A DNA stretch of 15,997 nt from Candidatus Fibrimonadales bacterium (GCA_009777135.1 WRMM01000013.1:1-15997); one strand, 5' to 3'. Shown: positions 1 to 7,373, numbered from the stretch's first letter. Numbers and translations: made by a program. The notes: a model not told the origin generated them from the letters alone.

Positions 1-139
1 TAAAATAAGCGAAAAAGCGAATTTTACTTTGCAGGGCGGTTTGCTTTCCAATTCAATTTCCTTTATTTTAGACGGAACAAGAGAAGATATTGATTTAGAT
101 AAGTATATTGTATCTGGCATTGTAACTGTGGAGTTCTAG
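1..139 (+). CDS. C-terminal fragment of an unknown protein
   Basis: An open frame runs in from the left edge, first complete codon at base 2, and stops at TAG 137-139. It gives 45 residues ending in IVSGIVTVEF. The tail alternates hydrophobic and polar residues and looks like beta strands, as at the end of a secreted or outer-membrane protein; that is inference. The stop lies 7 bases before the next ATG, and the next gene's Shine-Dalgarno (AGGAGA) begins right at this stop, so the two are probably co-transcribed. Too little is present to name a family. Confidence 0.6.
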   Translation, partial: KISEKANFTLQGGLLSNSISFILDGTREDIDLDKYIVSGIVTVEF

Positions 140-146
140 GAGAGTT

Positions 147-1133
147 ATGAAAAAATTATCTGTTTTTTTGAGTGTGGCAGCAGTTCTGTTTTTTGGTTCC
201 TGCGCTGATTTATCCGTTGGCAAGGAAGAGAGAACTGCTGATTTGCCCGCTGGTTTTGACTGGCAGGTGTATGTTGAAATCAATAAAGATGTGGCTATGA
301 GCCAGATTATTTTGGATGTTGCGGAAAAAAACAGGGCATATAAAGAAGGCACAGGCACAGCTGCGACTGCAGATTCCACGCAAAAAGCAGTTGCTAATTG
401 CGCTACTCTTTTGCTTGATAATGATGATTTTGCAAAAACAATTTATTTGAAATATGCGCAATGTCCTCAGCAAGGCTGGGTTTTAGCTGAACAATCTTGG
501 CTTCCAACTTATCAAGAGGCTGTGGATCAATACGGAAAATGTTCCGGAATATATGCTAACAATGAAAATTACAATAAACCAATTATTGTAATAAATCAAC
601 AGGAAAATAGAAGAGATACAGTTGGCTGGTCTTGTGTTATAGCTGGTTGCTGGCGTGGTGGCTGGGATCAAATTAGCGACTTGGATGCTCAGTGCGTTGG
701 TGAAGAAACAGAAGATATTGGTAAGCCATGGTGCGGTAAAAAACCTGAACATTTATCGGCATTTTTAAATGATAGTTTAAAGAATTTTAGAGAAAGAAAC
801 AGAACAAGCATAGATGCCATCAAAACCATGTGCATGTTTATGATGCACAATGCTGAAAATTTGGAAGAGGCGCAGGCTTATTTGAAGAAATATTATTATT
901 TTGAAGGTGATAAAATGATTTTTGGCTCAAATTTCAATTCATATCTTGCGGAATTGCATTATCTTCGTTTGGGGCAAAATGATGGAAGGCCTTATAAATA
1001 CTGCGAGCAAGGACATGCTGGAGCAGAAAAGGATAAAAGCCTTGCAGATGTGCGCTCAAATGGTTATCATGATTACAGTAAATATACCTTTTGTTTTGAT
1101 AAAAATGACTTGAAGGTGTATGTGTCAGAATGA
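147..1133 (+). CDS. Cysteine-rich predicted lipoprotein, unknown function
   Basis: A 328-residue protein. The N-terminus is a lipoprotein signal peptide: MKK, a hydrophobic core, then a lipobox FGSC with the lipid-modified cysteine at residue 19. After cleavage the protein should be anchored to a membrane facing the periplasm or outside. It has ten further cysteines (85, 106, 132, 163, 168, 183, 196, 229, 286, 316), an even number that suggests several disulfides in an oxidising compartment. The middle (about 155-200) is rich in Trp, Gly and Cys; 200-260 looks helical and charged. I recognise no family. The start is well set by AGGAGAG 7 bases upstream. The stop overlaps an in-frame ATG of the next gene, whose more likely start is 9 bases further on, so both probably share one transcript. 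Confidence 0.85.
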   Translation: MKKLSVFLSVAAVLFFGSCADLSVGKEERTADLPAGFDWQVYVEINKDVAMSQIILDVAEKNRAYKEGTGTAATADSTQKAVANCATLLLDNDDFAKTIYLKYAQCPQQGWVLAEQSWLPTYQEAVDQYGKCSGIYANNENYNKPIIVINQQENRRDTVGWSCVIAGCWRGGWDQISDLDAQCVGEETEDIGKPWCGKKPEHLSAFLNDSLKNFRERNRTSIDAIKTMCMFMMHNAENLEEAQAYLKKYYYFEGDKMIFGSNFNSYLAELHYLRLGQNDGRPYKYCEQGHAGAEKDKSLADVRSNGYHDYSKYTFCFDKNDLKVYVSE

Positions 1134-1141
1134 GGTTTTCA

Positions 1142-2173
1142 ATGAAAAAGTTTTTGCCGTTTTTTGTTTTATTGTTCGCTGTTGCGCTGTTTGCTCAGAA
1201 CAAGGTTGTTGCGTATTTTCCGCACTGGGCGCAGTACTCGCAATTTAAACCTTCGGATGTGCGCTATAATTTTGTAACAGAAGTCCGTTATGGTTATTTA
1301 ACGCCCAGCGGCTCTGAACTGCTCTTTGCGGATGAGTCCGATAAAAACAACTTTTTGGAATTGGTGAAGCTGGCAAAAGACGCCAAAGTTAAAATCACGG
1401 TTTCTGTAGGCGGAATGGGCTTAGAAGCTACAATGAAAGAAATTAGCTCCAGCGACCTAATTGCGGCAGCTAAAAGCTTTCAAAGCGAATATGGCATAGA
1501 CGCTTTTGAATTGGATGGCGGCGTAATTGATGCAGAAGATTTGCAAAAATTACTGCGCTTGGCTACAGACGTGGCAAATTCAGACATTTCTGTTAGCGTT
1601 GCGATTCCGGGCGTAGAATCTTTAGCTGGAGCGATTGGCAGCGCAGATTTGAGCAAAATTGAGAATTTTTCCCTGTGGTTTACCGATGATGCTTCTGCAA
1701 ACGATCCGCAGGTCAAGCCTAATTCAAATACGGTTAATAATATCAAAGTTTTAGCCGCCTTTGCTAATGCAGGCGTTCCAAAAAACAAATTGATGCCAAT
1801 ACTTCCTTTTTACGGCAAAACCTTTTACAAAGCAAAAGGACTAGGTTCTTCGCATGAGGGTGCAGGCTCCGGAAACGAAGGCTCTTTGCCCTACAAAGAA
1901 ATTCTTGACAAATTCAGAGACACAGTTTCTTACAAAGTCAGTTTTGATGAACCTAGCAAAAGCGAGGTTGCAGTTAGCGAAACCGAAACCATAGTTTTCA
2001 ACGGAATTCCTTCCGTAAAAGCAATGGCAGACGCCGTCAAAGAAAACGGCTACGGCGGCATAGCCGCTTTTGATATCTCCGGAGACCACAAAGAACCCAT
2101 AGTCTCCCTGCTGGTAACCATAGGCCAGGTTATAAGACCAGAAGTGGATTATAAAACAAAGCGCCGCCGTTAA
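1142..2173 (+). CDS. Secreted GH18 (chitinase)-fold protein, catalytic glutamate missing
   Basis: A 343-residue protein. A Sec signal peptide (MKK, hydrophobic core, ending LFA at residue 18) is followed by a GH18-like (beta/alpha)8 barrel: strand 1 VVAYFPHW, the SVGG motif of strand 3 near residue 88, and the strand-4 signature around residues 117-127. The family signature is DxxDxDxE; here it reads D120-A-F-E123-L-D125-G-G127, so the second Asp is Glu and the proton-donor Glu is Gly. Hydrolysis by the usual substrate-assisted mechanism is therefore unlikely, and a carbohydrate-binding role is more plausible (inference). An upstream in-frame ATG at 1130 overlaps the previous stop. I prefer 1142 because GAGG at 1132-1135 is well spaced and the signal peptide then begins with MKK. 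It sits between a lipoprotein and an HEXXH protein, which suggests envelope work. Confidence 0.8.
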   Translation: MKKFLPFFVLLFAVALFAQNKVVAYFPHWAQYSQFKPSDVRYNFVTEVRYGYLTPSGSELLFADESDKNNFLELVKLAKDAKVKITVSVGGMGLEATMKEISSSDLIAAAKSFQSEYGIDAFELDGGVIDAEDLQKLLRLATDVANSDISVSVAIPGVESLAGAIGSADLSKIENFSLWFTDDASANDPQVKPNSNTVNNIKVLAAFANAGVPKNKLMPILPFYGKTFYKAKGLGSSHEGAGSGNEGSLPYKEILDKFRDTVSYKVSFDEPSKSEVAVSETETIVFNGIPSVKAMADAVKENGYGGIAAFDISGDHKEPIVSLLVTIGQVIRPEVDYKTKRRR

Positions 2174-2198
2174 TTTTTTGCTAAAGTTTTTCAAAAAC

Positions 2199-2846
2199 AT
2201 GCCGATAAGTCAAATAGAGGTTGGTGTGTTAATAAGTAATTCCATTCCCGAAATTAACGGAACAGATATAGATGCTTTTTCAAAGAAAACGGCAGAAAAA
2301 GGCAATTTTGAGGAAAATTCTACAAAAAAAGAGGCTTATGAGCTTTCGTTCTCCGAAGAAGGCTGGAAGGTTTTAGGCGAAAGAAAGGCTGAAGACGAGG
2401 ATAAAAAAGAAAGAGACATATCTGGGAAAGAAAAATTAAGCGATGAAGAACAGCGGAAAGTAGAGGAATTGAAAAAAATAGACAGAAAAGTGCGTATTCA
2501 TGAGCAGGCGCATTTAAGCGCGGCTGGCGGTTATGCTCGCGGAGGAGCTAATTATAACTACGTAACAGGACCGGACGGCCAGAAATATGCCAACGGAGGG
2601 CATGTAAATTTGGATGTAAGCCCAGAAAAAGACCCGGAAGCTACCATAAGAAAAGCAGAAGTCATTCGCCGCGCCGCCCTTGCTCCCGCAGATCCGTCGC
2701 CTTCAGACAAGCAAATAGCAGCCGAGGCTGCAAAAATGTCTCAAGAAGCTCAAAGGCAGCTGGCTGAAGAGAGAATGAAAACAGAGCAGAAAGAGAGCGT
2801 TGATAATAAATCAGCTTTTATAAACACAGCATCTCAATCTTCCTAG
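2199..2846 (+). CDS. SprA-related HEXXH putative metalloprotease
   Basis: A 215-residue protein. The N-terminal ~90 residues are acidic, lysine-rich and probably disordered or coiled. From about residue 93 it matches the SprA-related family (PF12118, assigned from memory): a zinc-type HEQAH motif at residues 101-105, then a Gly/Ala-rich stretch, the Y-V-T-GPDGQKYA segment, GGHV, and a conserved helix carrying IRKAEVIRRAALAP and AAEA. The known family is annotated as a putative metalloprotease with no firm substrate. Only the HEXXH is visible to support catalysis, and the third zinc ligand is not assigned. No signal peptide is seen. A TTG at 2178, 4 bases after the previous stop, could extend it by 7 residues; neither start has a good ribosome site. 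The last 29 bases overlap the convergent lipid kinase gene. Confidence 0.75.
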   Translation: MPISQIEVGVLISNSIPEINGTDIDAFSKKTAEKGNFEENSTKKEAYELSFSEEGWKVLGERKAEDEDKKERDISGKEKLSDEEQRKVEELKKIDRKVRIHEQAHLSAAGGYARGGANYNYVTGPDGQKYANGGHVNLDVSPEKDPEATIRKAEVIRRAALAPADPSPSDKQIAAEAAKMSQEAQRQLAEERMKTEQKESVDNKSAFINTASQSS

Positions 2847-3750
2847 CAAATTCAATACGGATGGGCATTTCCAGCTTGCCTTTGAAATCTTCGCCGTCTA
2901 TTTGAACAAACTCGTCTTTGTTTAGGTGAATTTCAATTTCTTGGGCTTTTTTCACATAGCGGCTTAAGCCTAGAGATATGGCTATTAAAAAATTCTTTAT
3001 GGATTTAATTCTTAAAACCTCCAGCAAGCCATCTGCCATGTCTGATTTCCCAAATGGGTTGCTGCCACCAGCAAAGCTTGGGATATTGCCTATTATAACC
3101 GTGCAGTTATTTTCAAGGGAATAGCTTTTTGTTTCACCGTTTTTGCTTGTTATACGCAATTCACCTGTTTTTAAGCGATAGCCTTTGTCTGCGAAAAATT
3201 TTTTTACATAATGCAGTTTATTTATTGCCACGGAGTTGCCTGCTATTTTGCCTTCAGCCCTATCGTGGTTGAAATCGTAGGCAATACGGGCATCTATGCC
3301 TGCGGAAAAATAGTTTGCCATTGCAAATTTCCCATTTATTTTCCATAAATCAAGTTTTCTGGATTTTGCAGTGACAAGTTTGCGAACCGTGTAAAGCAAT
3401 CCTCTACCCACAAGCGCAGAGTAAAGATTCAAAACTCTGCCCAAATCATTCCCTGTTCCTAGCGGTATAAGCCCTATTTTCGCATTTTTGAACTCTTCAT
3501 GCTTCAAAAGAACATTAAAAACCGCCGTAGCCGTACCATCGCCACCTGCTGCTATCAAACATTCTGAACTTGCTAGAGCCTCTTTAATTTGCTCCTCAAA
3601 GCGTTCATAAATGCTGAACTCCCTTTTCCATTCTGTTTCATCAAAAGCCATAGACCGCATAATTTCCGGCAAAAAATCAAAAACAACCTTCCCTTGCCCG
3701 CCGCCGCTAATGGGATTAATCAAAAAATGAAATTTTTTAAGAATAGGCAT
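2818..3750 (-). CDS. Diacylglycerol kinase family lipid kinase (DagK/YegS/LCB5 type)
   Basis: A 310-residue protein with the full catalytic signature of the diacylglycerol/sphingosine/ceramide kinase family. It has INPISGGGQGK (residues 11-21), the nucleotide-binding GGDGT (69-73), IPLGTGNDLGR (95-105), a SAGIDA segment near 149-154, a MADG motif near 238-241, and QIDGED near 283-288. Members transfer the ATP gamma-phosphate to a lipid hydroxyl at the inner face of the cytoplasmic membrane, usually to recycle diacylglycerol into phosphatidate. Which lipid is used cannot be told from sequence. The length is normal for bacterial members. It is a single gene with its own promoter: a TATATT box lies 12 bases before the ATG. 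There is no Shine-Dalgarno sequence. Its 3' end overlaps the HEXXH gene. Confidence 0.92.
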   Translation of the reverse strand: MPILKKFHFLINPISGGGQGKVVFDFLPEIMRSMAFDETEWKREFSIYERFEEQIKEALASSECLIAAGGDGTATAVFNVLLKHEEFKNAKIGLIPLGTGNDLGRVLNLYSALVGRGLLYTVRKLVTAKSRKLDLWKINGKFAMANYFSAGIDARIAYDFNHDRAEGKIAGNSVAINKLHYVKKFFADKGYRLKTGELRITSKNGETKSYSLENNCTVIIGNIPSFAGGSNPFGKSDMADGLLEVLRIKSIKNFLIAISLGLSRYVKKAQEIEIHLNKDEFVQIDGEDFKGKLEMPIRIEFARKIEMLCL

Positions 3751-3762
3751 AGTTTTGGGGTA

Positions 3763-3768
3763 AATATA
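3763..3768 (-). promoter_or_regulatory. Likely -10 box for the lipid kinase gene
   Basis: On the minus strand TATATT ends 12 bases before the kinase ATG and is followed by TA, exactly as in the tRNA promoter on the other side of this gap. No good -35 sequence is seen 17 bases upstream. A start about 7 bases downstream would leave a leader of only about 5 bases, which agrees with the missing Shine-Dalgarno site. Confidence 0.4.
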
Positions 3769-3791
3769 GTAATCGCTGATTAAGTCGCTTT

Positions 3792-3815
3792 GGGTTTGGG
3801 GTATGGGGTATGGGG
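3792..3815 (+). repeat. GGGGTAT heptamer repeat, G-quadruplex motif (plus strand)
   Basis: Four G-tracts (GGG, GGGG, GGGG, GGGG) are separated by three-base loops TTT, TAT, TAT. This is a textbook intramolecular G-quadruplex pattern. Its first 16 bases, GGGTTTGGGGTATGGG, recur exactly in inverted orientation at 3868-3883. It lies between the divergent lipid kinase and tRNA-Lys genes, just upstream of the kinase's expected promoter. Confidence 0.85.
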
Positions 3816-3849
3816 AATTTCACAAAAAACGGCTTATATTTGCTAAAAA

Positions 3850-3870
3850 GGGCATGTTTTTGCATTGCCC
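3850..3870 (+). repeat. Small hairpin inside the inverted heptamer pair
   Basis: GGGCATG (3850-3856) can pair with CATTGCCC (3863-3870), giving seven base pairs with one bulged base and a T-rich loop. It sits in the centre of the larger inverted repeat. No T-run follows, so a simple intrinsic terminator is unlikely. Confidence 0.45.
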
Positions 3871-3897
3871 ATACCCCAAACCCTATACCCCATACCC
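3868..3897 (-). repeat. GGGGTAT heptamer repeat, G-quadruplex motif (minus strand)
   Basis: Read on the minus strand, five G-tracts (GGG, GGGG, GGG, GGGG, GGG) are separated by TAT, TATA, TTT, TAT. This is an inverted, slightly rearranged partner of 3792-3815, with a 60-base spacer between the 16-base perfect arms. It ends 40 bases before the tRNA-Lys -35 box. Confidence 0.85.
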
Positions 3898-3937
3898 AAG
3901 ACTTGAGTCAATCATTACTTTTACTTTAAATTACCCC

Positions 3938-3966
3938 TTGACGAAAGGTCTTTTTTTTGCTATATT
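3938..3966 (+). promoter_or_regulatory. tRNA-Lys promoter (-35 TTGACG, -10 TATATT)
   Basis: TTGACG at 3938-3943 and TATATT at 3961-3966 are separated by exactly 17 bases. The tRNA begins 10 bases after the -10 box, so transcription should start around 3973 and leave a 5' leader of only a few bases for RNase P to remove. This is the best sigma-70-type promoter in the window. Confidence 0.75.
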
Positions 3967-3976
3967 TAAACATACC

Positions 3977-4049
3977 GAATCAGTAGCTCAATTGGTAGAG
4001 CAGCGCCCTTTTAAGGCGCGGGTTCAAGGTTCGATTCCTTGCTGGTTCA
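3977..4049 (+). tRNA. trnK: tRNA-Lys (anticodon UUU)
   Basis: A complete 73-base cloverleaf. The acceptor stem GAATCAG (3977-3983) pairs with CTGGTTC (4042-4048, one G-T pair), with A4049 as discriminator. The D-stem is GCTC/GAGC. The anticodon stem GCGCC/GGCGC encloses the loop CTTTTAA, giving anticodon TTT. A five-base variable loop is followed by T-stem CAAGG/CCTTG with loop TTCGATT. The 3' CCA is not encoded (TTT follows), so it must be added by a nucleotidyltransferase. It reads AAA/AAG, common codons in this lysine-rich, AT-rich segment. Confidence 0.96.
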
Positions 4050-4092
4050 TTTAAAAAACGGCGATTTGCCAGTGCCTCTTTTACGCTTAATT

Positions 4093-5280
4093 TTATTTCG
4101 CAGCAAAGCTAAACCCAAACGACCTTGGCACAACAAGCTCTTTGTAGGAATTCATTAAAAAATCGTCCGTCATTCCGGAGAGATAATCTGCAGCAATGCG
4201 GGCTGGGCCGTTTTTGCTGAAATATTCCTCGCTCTGCTCTGCTTTCCATTTCTCGTATTGAACTTCTATGTTTCCGCACAACTTTTCATCAACAAGAGCA
4301 TTCAGCACATAATTGAACATAGCCTCTATTTTATCATCTTCAGACATTTTTTTTGTGCTATTGTAAATATTATCGTAATTCCATTTTTTGAGATTGTCCA
4401 AAGCATTGAAAGCATCTTTTGAAAATTTAATAGAATTTTTGCCGTAGCTATTGTTTATTATATCCAAAACAAGAGAATTGACTATAAGCTTGTTGGTATT
4501 TCCCAAAACCTCGCAAACATCAGCGGGCACTTCTTCTCTTTTTATCAAATTTACCGCAATGGCATCTTCAATATCTCTGCCTATATAAGCTATAACATCG
4601 GAAACCCGCACAATGCAGCCCTCCATTGTCATGGGACGCAGATTTCTTGGCTCGCTTTCGTCAACCATGCATTTCTGGTATTCTTCCAAAAGGTCTTCTT
4701 TTGTTTTGCATGGATTGTTTTTGTATTCCTCAACAAGCCACTCTCCATTGTGGCACAATATGCCGTCCAAAGTTTGAATGCACAGGTTTATGTGCTTTCC
4801 TTCGTTTTTTTCAAGCTCGTGCAAAAGCCTTAGGCTCTGAGCATTGTGGCAAAAACAACCTTCTTTTCTGTTTTTTAAAAACTTGGAAACAAATCTTTCG
4901 CCCGTATGCCCAAATGGAGTATGCCCAACGTCATGCCCCAGAGCTATAGCCTCTATCAAATCTTCATTGCATTTTAAAATACGGCCAATGGTTCTGGCAA
5001 TTTTTGCAACAAGCTGAACATGCAGCACTCTGTGCGTTAAGTTATCGTTTTCGCACAAATAAAAAACCTGCGTTTTGTCAATGTATCTGGTGTAGGCTTT
5101 TGAATGTATAATGCGGTCTGTGTCGCGAAAAAACGGCGAGCGAATTTCGTTCTCGTGGTTTTCGGGAAAAAATCTGATAGCCGTTGAATTTTTAGCCGCA
5201 TTTACGGAAAGCAAGGCGTCTTCGGCAAACCGGCCTTTTATTTCAGAAAGAATTTTCGGGTCTATGGTTGTTACTGGCAT
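4093..5280 (-). CDS. dgt: Deoxyguanosinetriphosphate triphosphohydrolase-like HD protein
   Basis: A 395-residue cytosolic HD-superfamily enzyme. dGTPases cleave dGTP (some act on other dNTPs) to deoxynucleoside and tripolyphosphate, shaping dNTP pools. The metal-binding set is visible: H83 in the LTHRVLH motif, H116-D117 in ALGHDVGHTPFGH, and D228 in VSDVIAYIGRD. The family's CHNAQSLR segment is near residues 144-151, and the N-terminal RSPFFRDTDRI/YTRYIDKTQVF block, which binds substrate in the family, is intact. The ~395-residue size fits the shorter dGTPases rather than the ~505-residue E. coli Dgt. An ATG at 5307 would add 9 residues; I chose 5280 because a TATCTT box ends 6 bases before it. 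It is divergent from recG. Confidence 0.9.
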   Translation of the reverse strand: MPVTTIDPKILSEIKGRFAEDALLSVNAAKNSTAIRFFPENHENEIRSPFFRDTDRIIHSKAYTRYIDKTQVFYLCENDNLTHRVLHVQLVAKIARTIGRILKCNEDLIEAIALGHDVGHTPFGHTGERFVSKFLKNRKEGCFCHNAQSLRLLHELEKNEGKHINLCIQTLDGILCHNGEWLVEEYKNNPCKTKEDLLEEYQKCMVDESEPRNLRPMTMEGCIVRVSDVIAYIGRDIEDAIAVNLIKREEVPADVCEVLGNTNKLIVNSLVLDIINNSYGKNSIKFSKDAFNALDNLKKWNYDNIYNSTKKMSEDDKIEAMFNYVLNALVDEKLCGNIEVQYEKWKAEQSEEYFSKNGPARIAADYLSGMTDDFLMNSYKELVVPRSFGFSFAAK

Positions 5281-5286
5281 GATGAT

Positions 5287-5292
5287 AAGATA
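5287..5292 (-). promoter_or_regulatory. Possible -10 box for dgt, suggesting a leaderless transcript
   Basis: Minus-strand TATCTT lies six bases upstream of the ATG at 5280, so transcription would begin at or next to the start codon. No Shine-Dalgarno is present for either possible start. The -35 region is not clear. Confidence 0.35.
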
Positions 5293-5324
5293 GAAATTTT
5301 GGTCCATCCCAGCGTGAATTTTTC

Positions 5325-5330
5325 TACCTT
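5325..5330 (+). promoter_or_regulatory. Possible -10 box for recG, suggesting a leaderless transcript
   Basis: TACCTT is followed by six bases and then the GTG start of recG, mirroring the arrangement in front of divergent dgt. There is no Shine-Dalgarno before the GTG. TTGGTC at 5299-5304 is a poor -35 candidate because the spacer would be 20 bases. Confidence 0.3.
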
Positions 5331-5336
5331 ACCTCC

Positions 5337-7373
5337 GTGCATCTTTCCTCCATTCCGAGCCTTGGGCCTAAAAGAATAGCCGCATTAAATAAACGCGACA
5401 TAAATACGCCTTGGGATTTGCTTCAGCTTATACCCAGAGAATGGCTGGACGAAAGGCAGGCTGCCAAAATAAAAGACGTTAGAAAGGATGCTTGGGTTGT
5501 TGTAGATGGCTACGTTGCCAACATTGAGCCTAAGTATAAACGGCTCAGCGTTATTCTTCAAGACGAAAGCGGAGCTATGGAGATAACCTTTTGGAATGCA
5601 AAGTCCTTTAATTATTGGCAGTCAAAGCTGAAAAAAGGAATGCGTTTGGTTGCCAAAGGCAGAGCAAGCGAGTTTTCGATGATGCAGCTGTCGCATCCTG
5701 AAATACTCTTTTTAAAAAGCGATGAAAAATATTCGGGCAGCATAAAGTCGGTTTATTCAAAGCAGGCTGGCGTGGAAAGCATGCATATATCAAATTTTAT
5801 AAAATATCTTTTGCAAAAAGATTTGAGATTGATTTTAGAACCAGATGAACATGCTTGCCCTCCTGAGTTATTGTCTTTTTTAGGTTTGCGCCCGCTTATG
5901 GAAATTTTTAAAAGCCTGCACTCTCCGCAAACCATAGAAGAAGCCTACGCCGCAAAGAGAGAAAATAAAATTTTGGAACTTTTGCCATTTTGCTTGAGAA
6001 TGGCAAAAAGGCGCAAATTGCTTGCGAACTCTGGAATTTCGAGAAAATTTGATTTGCAAAAAATGGAGTTTGCAAAAAATAATTTGCCATTTTCTTTAAC
6101 GGCAGGGCAAGTTCAGGTTTTGGAGCAAATGAAAAGCGGGCTTGAGAGCAGCCGTCAGTTCCACGCTCTTTTGCAAGGCGATGTGGGCAGCGGAAAAACT
6201 GTTATTGCAATATTAACTATGATTGGAGTTTGCGGAGCAGGCACGCAGTCTGCTTGCATGGTTCCTACGGATATTTTAGCAAGGCAGCATTTTTCAAGCA
6301 TGGAAAAAGTTTTTGAGAGCATTGGTTTGAAACTCGCTTTGCTTGTGGGCGCAATTGGGGCGGCGGAACGCAGGGAAATTTTGGCAGGCTTGAAAAGCGG
6401 TGAAATTAACGTTGTTGTTGGAACTCATGCCTTGTTTTCCAAGGATGTGGAATTTAGCAATTTGGGTTTTGTGATTATAGATGAGCAGCATCGCTTTGGG
6501 GTAAGGCAGAGAGAGGCTTTGCTTGCAAAGGGCAATAAACCGGATTTGCTTGTTATGAGCGCAACGCCCATTCCTCGCAGTTTGGCAATGACTTTTTACG
6601 GCGATTTGGAAGCCATAGTTTTGAATGAAAAACCGCCGGGAAGAAAACCAATTGCAACAAAACTTGTTAGCAATGAAAAACGCGAAGATATGAAGAATTA
6701 TCTCTACAGGGAGTCGCTTAATGATAATCGCTGTTATTTGGTTGTGAGCAGGGTTCAAGAAGATGAGCTTGGCGAGGCTAGAAGCGTTGGCGATGTTTAT
6801 GAAGAATTGAAAAAGTTCAAGAGCGATTGGAAAATTGCCGTTGTTCACGGGCAAATGCCGGAATTGGAGCGAGATGCGAATTTAAACGCTTTTGCAAAAG
6901 GCGAAATTTCTTTGCTTGTTTGCACAACGGTTGTGGAAGTTGGCGTTAATGTTCCAGAAGCAAATTTGATAGCAATAGACAAGCCAGAAAGTTTTGGCTT
7001 AGCGCAGCTGCATCAGTTGCGCGGCAGGGTGGGGCGCGGCAGCGAGCTGGCTTGGTGTTTTTTGATGTGCAACAGCGATAACGTTGCTTTTGAGCGTTTG
7101 TCGAAATTTTCAAAAACCAACGATGGTTTTGAAATAGCGGAAATGGATTTGCAAAACAGAGGAGCTGGGAATTTGGAAGGCTCAGACCAAAGCGGTGCTT
7201 GGGTTTTGCGTTCATTTGACTGGGTTCAAGACAAACTGCTCATTGAGAAAACCATAAATATCGCAAGCCAGATTTTGGATAATAAACCTGACTTTTCGCC
7301 AGAAGTTTTGCAAAAAATTCAGAATTGGTATAATGATAAAAAATTTGAGAAGATTGAGGACGGGGTGCATTGA
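5337..7373 (+). CDS. recG: ATP-dependent DNA helicase RecG
   Basis: A 678-residue RecG, normal length, which remodels stalled replication forks and branch-migrates Holliday junctions. The N-terminal wedge/OB-fold domain (about 1-130) includes the LILDESG-like stretch at 73-80. The helicase core has Walker A GDVGSGKT (281-288), the RecG-typical Walker B box DEQHRFGV (382-389), SATPIPRSLAMT (408-419), CTTVVEVGVNVP (529-540) and QLRGRVGRG (560-568). The C-terminal NRGAGNLEGSDQSG (607-620) is the RecG/Mfd-type TRG region. The start is GTG with no ribosome site. It opens a tightly packed operon: its TGA overlaps the TTG start of the next gene. Confidence 0.97.
   Translation: MHLSSIPSLGPKRIAALNKRDINTPWDLLQLIPREWLDERQAAKIKDVRKDAWVVVDGYVANIEPKYKRLSVILQDESGAMEITFWNAKSFNYWQSKLKKGMRLVAKGRASEFSMMQLSHPEILFLKSDEKYSGSIKSVYSKQAGVESMHISNFIKYLLQKDLRLILEPDEHACPPELLSFLGLRPLMEIFKSLHSPQTIEEAYAAKRENKILELLPFCLRMAKRRKLLANSGISRKFDLQKMEFAKNNLPFSLTAGQVQVLEQMKSGLESSRQFHALLQGDVGSGKTVIAILTMIGVCGAGTQSACMVPTDILARQHFSSMEKVFESIGLKLALLVGAIGAAERREILAGLKSGEINVVVGTHALFSKDVEFSNLGFVIIDEQHRFGVRQREALLAKGNKPDLLVMSATPIPRSLAMTFYGDLEAIVLNEKPPGRKPIATKLVSNEKREDMKNYLYRESLNDNRCYLVVSRVQEDELGEARSVGDVYEELKKFKSDWKIAVVHGQMPELERDANLNAFAKGEISLLVCTTVVEVGVNVPEANLIAIDKPESFGLAQLHQLRGRVGRGSELAWCFLMCNSDNVAFERLSKFSKTNDGFEIAEMDLQNRGAGNLEGSDQSGAWVLRSFDWVQDKLLIEKTINIASQILDNKPDFSPEVLQKIQNWYNDKKFEKIEDGVH

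Noticed and set aside
3803..4054. An 83-codon plus-strand frame ending VAQLVEQRPFKARVQGSIPC
   Set aside because: This is the well-known false translation of a tRNA gene; the end is tRNA-Lys and the start lies in the heptamer repeats.
4058..4083. Possible terminator after tRNA-Lys (GGC-GATTT-GCC followed by TCTTTT)
   Set aside because: The stem is only three to five pairs with a bulge and the T-run is short and offset; too weak to list.
4093..5280. dGTPase as part of an anti-phage defence system
   Set aside because: dGTPases can have such roles, but here it stands alone beside recG and tRNA-Lys, with no partner genes or island signs.
6294..6854. A 186-codon minus-strand frame inside recG
   Set aside because: Lies opposite the conserved helicase core; its residue pattern simply mirrors the recG codons.
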